Numbered from the stretch's first letter, positions 19,201-29,416 are shown. The stretch: 33,801 bases of DNA from Boothiomyces macroporosus (GCA_027604185.1 JADGKB010000130.1:1-33801), one strand, 5' to 3'. The notes: generated by a model from the sequence alone, not told the origin. Numbers and translations: made by a program.

Positions 19201-21660
19201 TACTTTATGCTACTTAAAGAGTTGAAAAATCCTTTCCCTTACACTATAGATTCTGTTGACGAAAAATTAAAGGTGTATCAGCTTTGGTTTGAATACCTTT
19301 TCAACATGAAATTCACTGCGTACTCCAGAAGGCAGTCCGAATCATTTGCAAAACAGGCGTTTGTTTTCCCAATGTCTTCCAATCGTGACTATTTCATTAT
19401 TCAAAATTTCTCAATGTCGGATACCAAGTTGACCAAAAGAATGCAGCCAATAATGCGAAAGGTCTCTCGGCAGTATGAAGCAAAGGTTCTTGGATTGTAT
19501 CAGAAAGTGCTGGCGCCTGAGCAAATGGAAATGTTGCAAGGAAAGGTCCCAGAGAATGTTGAAGATCATCTCAGCTACGGTACCATTGATAGGTTTATCC
19601 AATTGAAAGATTTCTACATCCGATTCAAGCTCCCTTCAACCACTCTCACCAACATTTTCACTGTATTGAAAAGCTTTATCTGTCATGATGACACTGTTAG
19701 AAACACCCAGTCATACAAGAGAATTCAAGACCTATTCTTGGTCAAAGAATTGTTGGAATTTGCAAAATCAGAAGAATTTATTGGTAAAATTCAAAAATCA
19801 AAGTATGGCACTGAAATTTTCAAGAAAATCGAGCTTGACCAGGAAGAAGCAAAAGTCCTGATACAGCTGCTGAAGGTTCAAGTTGCTGGTATTGAGCATT
19901 TATGGAGTATCAAATTTGCAGGGAAATTCCATCAAACTCTTTGGGGCGAATTGAACCTTATTATTGATCAGTATGAAAAGCGATACTCTGAAAAGCTATT
20001 CTTGAAGAGTCATGGATTGAGAAAAGCTCTGATTGAAAATGCAACACAGCTAGTCAAAGTCTGTCCTTCAGCTTTGTACATCAAGCAAGTGCTGGCCGAC
20101 TTGTTGCTACATCGTCCAGAGCTTGTTTTAGAAACTGTCAAAAAAGAGTTTCAACCAGGCTCTCAGCTATTTACAAAGGGTGTATTCACCATTGGAAACC
20201 CTGGTGATCCAAACTTTTTGATTCCAAATGCAGCGTTTTTAAATCGCATGTCAACCAAAGAACAACAGGAGCTAGCTGAACTGTACAAAGTCATTGCTTT
20301 GGATTCCACTGAAAAGATTGAACGCAAAGTCTTGGCTGTACAACGATTTTCTCATTTATCAAGCGTTTCAGTTGGTGAAATCGCCAAATTGTGGGAAATA
20401 TTGAACGAGAATCCTGAAGTGCCACCCCACGCCTTTGTCAAAAAGTCTCTTGCAGGTGCGTTGATATCAAAGGAGGCTGAATTCCTTAATGTTCTGGACT
20501 TGATTCTTTCGCCAAAGTGGATTGAAGATAGAGACATTAATGTATTTTTAATCAACAGTTTGGGACAATTGGCAAAAGTTGGTGGTATTTTGTTCTACCG
20601 AAAGCTCGAAGAGATTGTCACAGAAAAGTTTAATACTCTTGGAGTCGCATCTATGACTGCGATTATCCGAGTGTTGTCTGAATACAAGGAAGGTGAAACC
20701 ATGTTGCTGCAAATCTGGAACAAATTCAAGAATCTTCACTCCAAGGTTAGCAGTTGTCTGGTTGAAACTATTATTGAAATGCTTAATTTAAGCAACAGTG
20801 AAGCTATCTGGGCAACAATCGAGTCAATGGTCGAATCAGGTGGTGTCACTGCTCTCTTTTTGGCAGTGAATATTCCGTCTTCTGAATTTTTGGATCCAAG
20901 ATGGAATCAGTTTGGGGATGTCCGAAATAAGTTCCTTGGCGTAGAAGCATTTATTGGTGAGATCAAAGAGATTGTTTTCGCCAAGAAGGAGATTGCTATC
21001 CGATACTTTAACACGGTTATTTCAAAATTGGCCCAAAGTACAGATGATTCACTTGATGCTATCAGGGCAAGGTCTTTGGCGCTTTGTCGTCTCCCTCATT
21101 GGTATGGAGTGGAAAAATCAATCAACTCTGCGATTTTTGAATTGTCCAGAGAATACATTTTGACAGTCAACTTGGAAATGGACAAAATGGCTAGTAGATA
21201 CTTTGTTCATTATGTCACTGGCCATGTAGTTGTGTCTATGCAGCGCTATATGGACTATGAGGTACAGTTGAAAAAGAAGGGCATGGATTTCGAAGAATCT
21301 CGCAGTGATCACTCCAACGTGTTTAATCCCATGTTGCAAACTCTGTTTGACAATGCCGGTGCTTCTGAATCAATGAAAGTAATCTACACCAACATGAACA
21401 AAGTTGACATGCTGCTCAAAACCAAAGCGTTGAATATCTCACGATTGAAAGGGTTGGATAAGACTGTTTGCCAGGAACGCTTTGCATTCTACTCTGCCAT
21501 GCATACTGTTTACCAAACTTTGAATGGCTTGATGGCTAAACCAGAAGAAAATACATATGTTCCTCCAGCCAATAGCTCTGGACGCAACAGTCGTGGAGGA
21601 GGTGCAGCAGGCAGAGCTAGTCGTGGAAGAAATACTGGTCGTAGAAAACAACTATTTTAG
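16264..21660 (+). CDS. Very large helical protein of unknown function with RG-rich C-terminus
   Basis: 1798 residues from ATG at 16264 (MQRLDISNPSEQ). I do not recognise the family. The sequence is almost entirely amphipathic helix with Leu/Ile/Phe-rich repeats, suggesting an alpha-solenoid scaffold; no nucleotide-binding, catalytic or membrane motif is visible. The last 35 residues (ANSSGRNSRGGGAAGRASRG onward) form an RG/RGG tail ending GRRKQLF, typical of RNA-binding or arginine-methylated proteins. There is no intron over 5.4 kb, whereas neighbours have several, and the 19-22 nt size means retained introns could not be missed as long gaps. It may be a scaffold in RNA metabolism, but that rests only on the tail. 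Confidence 0.85.
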   Translation: MQRLDISNPSEQLAIQLNAKYPTLSKDGLLKMNKDLEGLSSALQQKAINLYAQATREGALDAAEQVLLLENIHQEVSLQTNVSLLVSNLILKHANVHERVAGWFDKEKPLLPVIARKIILPAIVRSSAPDDLIVSFYKRSSKTVQGLLIKNCIRFRRTKLLDVIVKDRGKYSLNIETYGLTSAQVCSMLYTISGECLAGILDDYWVYSSNVPWSMILKYHKDVVFDYFAAKVSKLAILDRYNEWSRLFKYFDSTFPVQFLHKVVHLYLKYPPVQLYHYAVIKKDEKITVDDDRIELAFTSDLLISTRRTNDMKFWISLLDNELKSPNLLLRNLAKQIWNWINDNCEQGSKLDMKAGLVLDSFKEIKNIIHQNNIVYDYSASYEPFNKQKYVAEFVMNSLEKNQWPSVAKTIQLVDNWEKILITAFDELKPFLEQNNFSVLVDSSTITKICRTNFIDIATKIISNILNSFNRRIKALYLNADKKDPAIGTHLLLDGYKRLFAFYRNVIDKMFSVKITEENYFEFQETVFLKLFFSLNSSVTSITKLVTDQITIDNFSFANSSIPAGPLNDYFVALRGEVFSLYSLFWKWYDFGPKVRSVWTKILKSVTVDVNDKKLLDLFNKIRPIFLNIIDTCPVDSWSPFVEELCDFWLVKYEKVQFDHFQLINDILSKATYHYMMLGKVDNLHKVANTRIAFYAFNLNLGTSISDWKNDEHSLSFLESFLSFLPGIGVLEKGLSLDMFFSEDTIQNFIKLLGDAVELLPSHNRVLTLYRILNVYDYTKKSINDDIVKRILVYLEGLPRRDSLSMFFDEDWSVNDKTKDPTTFEIYLSPHINPYDRRLQRMILRRQALIREQPDRLNYFTNAVKVAMDYVQRNQKIITKDTLLPVCQWVESKIRRVEFTRLGVSHPVLQIFPRLMGAYLPKTSPFDEKHLLHSYESNVKLIEVLNEIIEDRYNCEPTAYPAINEMFQGYVEQITLGMLYFMLLKELKNPFPYTIDSVDEKLKVYQLWFEYLFNMKFTAYSRRQSESFAKQAFVFPMSSNRDYFIIQNFSMSDTKLTKRMQPIMRKVSRQYEAKVLGLYQKVLAPEQMEMLQGKVPENVEDHLSYGTIDRFIQLKDFYIRFKLPSTTLTNIFTVLKSFICHDDTVRNTQSYKRIQDLFLVKELLEFAKSEEFIGKIQKSKYGTEIFKKIELDQEEAKVLIQLLKVQVAGIEHLWSIKFAGKFHQTLWGELNLIIDQYEKRYSEKLFLKSHGLRKALIENATQLVKVCPSALYIKQVLADLLLHRPELVLETVKKEFQPGSQLFTKGVFTIGNPGDPNFLIPNAAFLNRMSTKEQQELAELYKVIALDSTEKIERKVLAVQRFSHLSSVSVGEIAKLWEILNENPEVPPHAFVKKSLAGALISKEAEFLNVLDLILSPKWIEDRDINVFLINSLGQLAKVGGILFYRKLEEIVTEKFNTLGVASMTAIIRVLSEYKEGETMLLQIWNKFKNLHSKVSSCLVETIIEMLNLSNSEAIWATIESMVESGGVTALFLAVNIPSSEFLDPRWNQFGDVRNKFLGVEAFIGEIKEIVFAKKEIAIRYFNTVISKLAQSTDDSLDAIRARSLALCRLPHWYGVEKSINSAIFELSREYILTVNLEMDKMASRYFVHYVTGHVVVSMQRYMDYEVQLKKKGMDFEESRSDHSNVFNPMLQTLFDNAGASESMKVIYTNMNKVDMLLKTKALNISRLKGLDKTVCQERFAFYSAMHTVYQTLNGLMAKPEENTYVPPANSSGRNSRGGGAAGRASRGRNTGRRKQLF

Positions 21661-21705
21661 TTGATCTTCAATAAAAAGTATCAATGTCCTATTTTACAAT
21701 TGCAT

Positions 21706-22098
21706 TTATTGGCCAACAGCGCTTTCTTCGTATGTTGGGGGTAAGGGAGTAATATGTACATTTTCTGCTATTGTATTTGTATCAGTGCTTGATAGTGCTG
21801 AATCTCCAGGTAATACTGCCTGTATATTTGGTAAATAACTGCCCCTTGGAGAGTAAATTGGTAGCGGCTCTTCATCAATCGAACAATGCTCTTCCCCAAT
21901 ATATTCTATATCAACAAACGCTTGCTCACTGAATTCTGCCTTCCTCTTCCACTTTAATTTACAGCATATCAGAAGGCAATTTAATGTTAGTGCTACTACA
22001 AATACAAATATTAGATTTAGCCAGGGATTCATTGTAAATCCGTCTGCCTGGTACGCACTTGAGCTATTTACTATGTTTGTCGCTGAGCTGTTCATCAT
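21706..22098 (-). CDS. Single-pass membrane protein with LPIY and PPTY motifs (130 aa)
   Basis: 130 residues. The N-terminus is short and Ser/Asn-rich with potential N-glycosylation sites (NSS twice). MNPWLN leads into a hydrophobic helix (about 25-48), followed by KLKWKRK, predicting N-out/C-in. The tail carries EEPLPIYSPRG and ends LPPTYEESAVGQ, giving one LPxY and one PPxY. NPW directly before the helix is shared with the 67-aa neighbour. Likely a WW-domain (Nedd4/Rsp5) ligand by motif, unproven. It is convergent with the 1798-aa gene, stops 45 bp apart. Confidence 0.75.
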   Translation of the reverse strand: MMNSSATNIVNSSSAYQADGFTMNPWLNLIFVFVVALTLNCLLICCKLKWKRKAEFSEQAFVDIEYIGEEHCSIDEEPLPIYSPRGSYLPNIQAVLPGDSALSSTDTNTIAENVHITPLPPTYEESAVGQ

Positions 22099-22258
22099 TT
22101 CTGGAAAGCGTTGGGCAGTATTATTCCCACTTTATCATTGAGCCTTGTGGGCTTGAATCATAAAGATGAAGAATTAGTAAAATGAAATTCAGTGGAATTC
22201 AAGCATTCAGTAATTAGTGTTTATTATAATCTATCAGTGTATCTTATGCTTAAGTCTA

Positions 22259-22483
22259 TTATTCAGGGGGATGCACGGTGTAAGGGGGAAGTGCTTCTTC
22301 TACTGGCGGCTGGTGTTCTATATTCCCTAGAGTAACCAAAGCTTTTAAATATGCTTGTCTAGCTTTCACAATCTTTATAAATACCAGCAAGATTGATACC
22401 GATACAACAAAGAACGCTAGGGACTATGGTTAGGGAAATGCTACTATCCACGGGTTCTGGCTGTTTTCAGGCGGATGGTCCAT
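22259..22483 (-). CDS. Small single-pass membrane protein with LPPY motif (67 aa, spliced)
   Basis: Two exons (22483-22445 and 22423-22259) joined across a 21-nt intron (22424-22444) give 67 residues; too short and split for an ORF scan. The N-terminus MDHPPENSQNPWI leads into a hydrophobic helix (SLAFFVVSVSILLVFI), then KIVKARQ predicts a cytosolic tail ending ALPPYTVHPPE. NPW before the helix matches the 130-aa protein; the intron lies right after this NPWI. LPPYT resembles PPPYTPEL of the 109-aa proteins. Splicing is required: without it the reading stops within four codons of the junction. Confidence 0.75.
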
Positions 22484-22837
22484 GAGTAGTTAAAGAAGGC
22501 AACTCTGAAAACGTTTGGTGTGTTTGGTTTTTGTTGGGAACTGAATTGGCATCCACTTTTTATGGTGAGGATGTTTCAAATCCTGTTGGTTGATATAAGA
22601 GGTGAAAATTAATAGTTATTACACTGAAATCAACTTGAGTGCTTGTTAAATCTGGTTTCTTGCATTTAACAGTTCAGTTCGTTAAATACTAACGCACAAC
22701 ATTGAACATGGCTGATTAAAGACACTTTTGGCTTTATTTCATGGGAATAAGTGATTAGGTCGAATTCATATTAATTTTGGGCAATCACAGTCCAGATTTA
22801 AACACTATTTAAATAACAGGAAATTTTCCCAAGCATC
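22484..22837. other. Intergenic gap (354 bp)
   Basis: AT-rich sequence upstream of the 67-aa gene and of tRNA-Asn. I see no gene, repeat or convincing regulatory motif. Confidence 0.5.
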
Positions 22838-22911
22838 GCTTCCATGGCGCAATTGGCTAGCGCGTTCGACTGTTAATCGAGAGGTTGGTGGTTCAAGCCC
22901 ACCTGGGAGCG
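22838..22911 (+). tRNA. tRNA-Asn (anticodon GTT)
   Basis: A 74-nt cloverleaf: acceptor GCTTCCA pairs with TGGGAGC (one G-T), discriminator G. The D arm has GGCGCAATTGGCTAGCGC; anticodon loop CTGTTAA within TCGA stems gives GTT. T arm GGTGG-TTCAAGC-CCACC. A seven-T run at 22914-22920 should terminate Pol III. No intron. Confidence 0.97.
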
Positions 22912-23046
22912 ACTTTTTTTTATTTTCCAATTCCCGTTTCCTATACTTTTGAAATGCATATCATTTTATGTAATTCATTTTATTCAATTACAGAGTAAAC
23001 TCTATCACTTGCAGCTTTGCATGACGAGAGTTCTCTTTTTAAAAAA

Positions 23047-25441
23047 ATGGATCAGGAAAATCCAGAGTGGAAGCCAACGAACCAAATCTCACTCAATATC
23101 CAGCAATTACAGTTGAAAATCAGCAAAAACCCTTGGGACAATGAGGCTAGAGAGCAGCTGATAAGGGAAACTATAAAGTTGGGAGACAATGAACAAATTG
23201 ACCAAGCGTACAGAGGATTCTTGGATCAGTTCCCTACCTGCGTACTTGAAATTAACCATAGGCACGCATATGGCTAAAGTACGTAGAACACACACACTCA
23301 ATCCAAGATTTCAAGAAGCTGGAAGAAATATTCAAGTCTTGCATCCAAAAAGTTCCAAATGTTCAGCTATATAGCAAGTATGTTGATTATATTATTGAAA
23401 TACAATCAGATTTTGAAACTGTTGTTTCTACTTTTGAATATTGTTTGAAAATTGTTGGCACTGATAAAGACTCTGGCGATTTGTGGCATAAATACATTAC
23501 TTACTGTCAGCAACACCAAGTAATCGATACTAATCACAGACACAATCCAGTTATGAAGATCAGCAAAAGATGGATCAGCTGCGAAAGATTTTACACAGAG
23601 CAGTTCATACTCCATTGAACAATATTGAAGAAATATGGAAAGAGTATGATACATTTGAAAATCAACTGAACAAGCTAACTGCTAAAAAGTTCATATCTGA
23701 TCAAGCCGGTGGATACATGACTGCAAGAGCCTGTTCTAAAGATTTAAAAACTTTGTTGGAACCGATTGAAAAAATACAACCAAAGTGGATAGCAAAGCCT
23801 CCAACCTGGACTACTAACCAGATACAATTATTGAATTACTGGAAGCGGTACTTGTCGTGGGAACAAAGCAATCCGCTGGGGCTAGATAAGGAGTCTTTGA
23901 TTGCGCGAGTTCTTTATGGTTATAAATGCTGTTGGCTAATGTTGAAATACTTTGTTGAAGTGTGGTATGACTGTGCTTGTTTTCTAAGAGAAAATGAAAA
24001 GGCAGAAGAAGCAATTTCAATCCTCAAACAAGGTATCGCCGAAAACCCATCTTCACTACTGTTAAACTTTACATTAGCTGAACATTACGAACAGAAAAAA
24101 GTACATTTTACAGAAATTCAAACATTGTTTGATAGTTTGCTAAAGCTGCTCGAAGAGAATTATCAAGCCTCGAACGAAAAGTTTGATCAAGAAAAAGAGC
24201 AGTTGAAAAGCCTGTTGAGGGAAAATAGTTTTATGGAGGATGATGGCGAAGCTAGAGAAAGGGAAAGAGAAATTGCAAAAGGTAAGGAATACTAATATAG
24301 AACATGAAAGAGAAGTCTATCAAAGAATTGAAGTGCCAAGAATGAAAAAGAATGAAATGTTTAAACAGAGTGTAAGTTTGGTGTGGATTGTTTACATGCG
24401 TTTGACAAGACGAAGTCAATCTATAAAAGCTGCCCGTATAATATTTGGAAAAGCCAGAAAGTCAACTCTAGTTACCAGCCATATCTATGTTGCGTCTGCT
24501 CTTATGGAATATTATGTCAATAAGGATGCAGTAGTAGCAGGTAAAATCTTTGAAGCTGGTTTAAAGCAATTTCCAATTAATGAAGATCCTCAAGCTGCTG
24601 ATTTCATTTCTCATTATATTGAATTTTTAAAGTGTTTGAATGATGACAACAGTAACATTGACTAATGTAGATACCAGAGCTTTGTTTGAAAGAGCGTTGT
24701 CGCAGATTCCACCAGAGAGGTCTAGAGCATTGTGGACTAAATATATAGACTATGAAACTCAATATGGAGATTTGTCGAATCTATACAAGATTGAAAAGCG
24801 GTTAGGCGAAGTATTCCCCACAGGTAATAGCAATTAACACCAGAGGATGTGAATTCAAATGAATGGGCTGTGAAAATCGCCTCCAAGTGGTCATATTTTG
24901 ATATATCTTATGTTGGCGAACTAGAACTAGGTCTCAAGCATTTAGAAAGTGTTCCAAGAATACCTGCTCCTGCGCAATCAAAGCAAGTGCAAAATACACT
25001 AATGCGTAATGATCAAGGGAGACAGATTGCAATGTTGGGAGGTGTAAATGTAGATCAATATCCAAGACCAGAATTTGGAAAGTGGAACTTTTACAGGGCC
25101 GAACCTGGGCAAGCTAAAATCTGCAAAATCACCGAGCTAGATCAACCTGCTAGCGAACCGGTTGTTAGCACCATCAAAAAGAAGGATTTGCCACAAGTAC
25201 CAGAAGCGATTGCAAAGCTGATGGAAAAGCTTCCACCAAAGGATAGCTACAGCGGGCCTTACTTGAATGTCGATGAGCTGGTATCTTTCTTGATGCGGTT
25301 AAATATCCCAGTTAGTTTAGGAAAGATGGTTAATGCGCCTGATCGAGATTACAAACTGGGAATGAAACGGCCACGCAATGATGATGACGGTAAGCTTATA
25401 GTAACTTAGGTCGCCATTCAAAGAACTATCGAACCGATTAA
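23047..25441 (+). CDS. RNA14: Cleavage stimulation factor subunit 3 / Rna14 homolog
   Basis: HAT-repeat scaffold of the nuclear pre-mRNA 3'-end cleavage and polyadenylation complex (CstF77/Rna14). 758 residues after removing six introns: 23242-23261, 23520-23539, 24282-24300, 24652-24670, 24824-24843, 25390-25409 (19 or 20 nt). Landmarks: ARIWLKYVEH HAT repeat, LWHKYITYCQQHQ, LNNIEEIWKEYDTFEN, SLVWIVYMRLTRR, RIIFGKARKS, ALWTKYIDYETQYGDL, then the C-terminal region with LPPKDSYSGPYLNVDELV, corresponding to the CstF64-binding monkeytail area. Spliced length 2277 nt is in frame. The last intron sits just before the stop: spliced it ends RHSKNYRTD, unspliced it ends KLIVT. ATG at 23047 gives the expected N-terminus. 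Confidence 0.93.
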
Positions 25442-25571
25442 TAAAGATGACTCATCCGGCTTTTCCATTTTTATCCAAATATTCTTTCAGATTAGCACGC
25501 TATTTCCTACCTCATTGGTGGTACGTTCGGCGTAACTATTTTGAAGGCGCACAGAAGTTTTCAAAAACCTC

Positions 25572-27749
25572 ATGCCTAATCAATTTGTTAGCAAAACCTC
25601 TTATAGGGTATACAAGACGAATGACGCAAGGACATTGATAGAAAATCCAGCTCGATTGGATATTAATGGTGCGGAGCCAACCACCATGTTGTCAATTACT
25701 GATACTGGAATCACCGTGGGAGGTAAGTGTCATTAATCAAGACAAGAGCGCAATCTTTCCTGCATCGCCTAATGCCATCATTTTCACTCAAGAAATCATG
25801 GGTTTGGTAGGTGTCATTGAGTTATCATTTGGGAAATATTTGTTGGCAATCACTTCGAGAAAGCTTGCAGCGACATTGCAGACACACAAAATCTGGAAGA
25901 TTACGGGTGTTGTGGCTATTCCCATTGGAGCTGGAAAGCCTGTCGATATCTCTGCACTTCCGGATAAAGATTTGGGAAAGCATGCGATTGATGAAGAAAT
26001 CCTAAAGCAAATCAAGGAAATCTTCCATGCTGGCCGCCTTTACTATTCGAATACTTATGATGTTACTCATTCTATCCAACACAACTACTTTTCGAAAGCT
26101 ATGAAGCCAACATCCACAATTGTAGATGATCGCTACTTTTTCAATCAGAACTTGCAAAAGGATTTGATTAAAGGTACATTCCGTTAATATAGCAAATAAT
26201 GCTGAAAATGACACTTCTCCATGGATCACCAAAATCATCGCAGGGTTTGCTGGAACTATTGACGTTGATTTGAAAGAAAACGAAAACAAAGCAATCACTT
26301 ATCAAGTTTTGTTAATTTCTCGTATCAATCATAGGCGTCTTGGGACCAGGTATGTGCGTAGAGGGTTAGATTATGAAGGAAACGCAGCCAATAATGTTGA
26401 AATGGAACAAATTGTGTTGAACCAAGATTTCCTCAAGGATAAATCCCTCAGCTCGTATGTTCAATTGCGTGGCAGTGTTCCTTCTATCTGGGGTCAAGAT
26501 TTGGACTTGTCGTATCGACCGCGTTTGGTTTTGGCTGACATCAAGAATGAATCAATTTGGAAGCCAATCAAAACCCATTACCAAGATTTGAAGAATCAAT
26601 ATATTGGTGAGCGTGGATTCCAAGCTGGAATGGATAACGGAACGGTTGTTTGTGTCAATTTGTTGAATGACGATGGGTTTGAAGGCCCATTGAGCAACAT
26701 TTACGAAAGCACTGTAAAGAAGTTTGGTGATTCTAAAATCAAGTACGAAAACTTTGCAATGAACAAGTTCTGTAAGAATGGAAACTTTGACAAGATTGAA
26801 ATCCTAAAAGATCGTGTGCATCTACCACTCATTAACAGCGGCTGGTTTGTTGCTGAAGGCGATGTGCCTTCGTTACAATCAGCTGGCACTTTGCGTGTTT
26901 CCAAAATTCAAACTGGAGTTGCTCGAGTATCTTGTTTGGATTCGTTGGATCGCACCAACTTGACTTGCAGTATTTTTGCACGATACATGCTTCCTTACCA
27001 AGTGCAAGGAATTTCGCCTGGGCTACCATCTGTTCAAGTTTTACCTGCTACTGGTGTTGCACCATCTGAAGTTCGTGATACCGTTTCTACCACTAGAAAA
27101 GCTTTGGAAGGATGCTACACTAACCTCACATGCTTGTGGGCAGACTCTGGTGACAGCATTTCTTTAATGTATGCTGGAACTGGCGCGTTAAAAGCTGATG
27201 TTACTAGATCAGGAAAGAGACAGATTCAAGGATTGTATAATGACGGAATGAACTCTTTGACGAGATACTACTTGAACAATTGTAAGGTTGATATTTAATT
27301 TAGTTACACATGGACATTTGCAGGATACCTATGACCTTTTGACTGGTAAACTCACCGTTGAAAAAATCAATGAGCTTGCTGAAGTAGAAGGGCCAAAGAG
27401 AGCAAAGAGAATCAAGAGACCACTGGTCCAAAGAAATAATTTCCCAGGAAATATTGTCCCTTCCACAGTTCTTAACATTGTCGAGCCGGTTTACTTTAAC
27501 GCCAGAGAATATTTAGAAAACAGCAAAACATCACAAAAAGAAAAGAAGGTGGTTGATCGTGTATTAACTGTGATGAAAGAAGTTGCTCCAGAAAAGATTA
27601 ACACTATTTTTGAACTAATCTGGGCAATGTACATCTTCTTTTGGATCTTTTTGATTACCAAATTGCTGAAAATCCAGGGACAGACAGTCGTTGATACTCC
27701 AAAATTGACAAAGGAGATTATTGAATTGAAAGCAATCGAGAAGAAATAA
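25572..27749 (+). CDS. SAC1: Sac1-type phosphoinositide phosphatase
   Basis: ER/Golgi lipid phosphatase that removes the phosphate from PI4P. About 705 residues from ATG 25572 (MPNQFVSKTSYRVYKTNDAR), with introns 25723-25741 (19 nt), 26174-26192 (19 nt) and 27282-27303 (22 nt); spliced length 2118 nt is in frame. The SAC domain shows IIFTQEIMGLVGVI, GRLYYSNTYDVTHSIQ, RRLGTRYVRRGLD, FVEAEG-like FVAEGD, and the catalytic C-x5-R-T loop CLDSLDRT with nucleophile Cys442. Most homologs read C-M/L-D-C-L-D-R-T; the second Cys is Ser here. The C-terminus has FELIWAMYIFFWIFLITKLL, a membrane anchor, and ends in Lys-rich KAIEKK, compatible with ER retention. It is 130 bp after RNA14. Confidence 0.93.
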
Positions 27750-27792
27750 ATCGCACATCTTTTTTAACTATGGTGATGCAATGAATATATTC

Positions 27793-28350
27793 TTAATTGA
27801 GATAGTAAAACAGAGCGCCAGCTGATGCACATGCAACACCAAATCCAATTGCCAAAGACATGTAAGAACCTGACTTTCCCCCTCTCTTTTGCTTTGGTTT
27901 AGGAGTATATGGTGGCAAATTACAATTATCCAAGTTATGCTTGTATTCATCAATCACACGCAACTTTTCTTGCACTGCTTGAATAGTTCTCTTTCTCGTA
28001 TCCTTCAACACCTGATTTTCATTGACAATCCCATCAAGCCCAATCATTACTTTGAGTAATCCCTCTTCATAGGTGTAAAGCAGCTTGTTGTTTTCAGGAA
28101 GAATCTTTCCGTCAGTCAGAACGAGTGGTGTTTTCAGCAAGTCGGATTCATAGTCTTGAACCAATTCTTCCATTTGTTTTCTGAATTCATTAATATTTCC
28201 TAATAACTGGAGATGATTCTTTGCTATTGTCGGCTGTAAAGTCTTCTTTTTTTGGCGCTTTACTGGCACTGGTTCTCCCTCTGTAGCCTTCATTTGCTCT
28301 TCCTTTTCTTTGGCAGCTTTGACCATTTTACTCATTTTCCCTCTTGCCAT
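27793..28350 (-). CDS. BAG-domain, tail-anchored Hsp70 cochaperone-like protein with LPPY motif
   Basis: 185 residues from ATG 28350. The N-terminus is Lys-rich (MARGKMSKMVKAAKEKEEQ). Residues about 50-140 form the three-helix BAG domain (EFRKQMEELVQDYESDLL, YTYEEGLLKVMIGLDGIVNE, TRKRTIQAVQEKLRVIDEY), which binds the Hsp70 ATPase domain as a nucleotide-exchange factor. NLPPYTPKPKQKRGGK follows, then a C-terminal hydrophobic helix (SYMSLAIGFGVACASAGALF) ending YYLN, so it is probably tail-anchored with the BAG domain cytosolic. Yeast Snl1 combines BAG with a membrane anchor but at the opposite end. The LPPY could bind Nedd4/Rsp5 WW domains. The stop is convergent with SAC1, 43 bp away. No intron. 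Confidence 0.82.
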   Translation of the reverse strand: MARGKMSKMVKAAKEKEEQMKATEGEPVPVKRQKKKTLQPTIAKNHLQLLGNINEFRKQMEELVQDYESDLLKTPLVLTDGKILPENNKLLYTYEEGLLKVMIGLDGIVNENQVLKDTRKRTIQAVQEKLRVIDEYKHNLDNCNLPPYTPKPKQKRGGKSGSYMSLAIGFGVACASAGALFYYLN

Positions 28351-28389
28351 TTTTGACAAAGAAAAAGCATGCTTTAGAAAATTGTTTTT

Positions 28390-28475
28390 CTAGTGCGCTC
28401 ATTTTAATATTATTGGAATGGCTTGCCCTGGCGAGTATTAGTGCCGCCTTCGTGCGGCGAGATTCCATTCACTAG
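28390..28475. other. Potential multi-branched RNA secondary structure in an intergenic region
   Basis: Nested complementarity: CTAGTG (28390-28395) with CACTAG (28470-28475), GAATGG (28416-28421) with CCATTC (28465-28470, sharing one base), hairpin CTTGC/GCGAG (28422-28435) and strong hairpin GCCGC-n6-GCGGC (28443-28458). It lies 40-125 bp upstream of the BAG gene ATG, so it could be 5' UTR structure or a small RNA. No known RNA family was recognised. The rest of 28351-28610 shows nothing else. Confidence 0.35.
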
Positions 28476-28610
28476 ATAAATTCGTCGAGAATCAAAAGCC
28501 AGAAAAGATCAAAAGTATAAGTCAATTAGTGGAACAAAACGTTGGTTTATTATATCAAACTTTCGTCTTCATTATCATATCTAGATATTAATTCCTTCTT
28601 ACCACTTTTT

Positions 28611-29416
<806 letters not shown>

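Noticed and set aside
25447..25638. 63-aa ORF before SAC1
   Set aside because: The Sac1 N-terminus lies in another frame from 25572 and runs through the same bases; the ORF has no family features.
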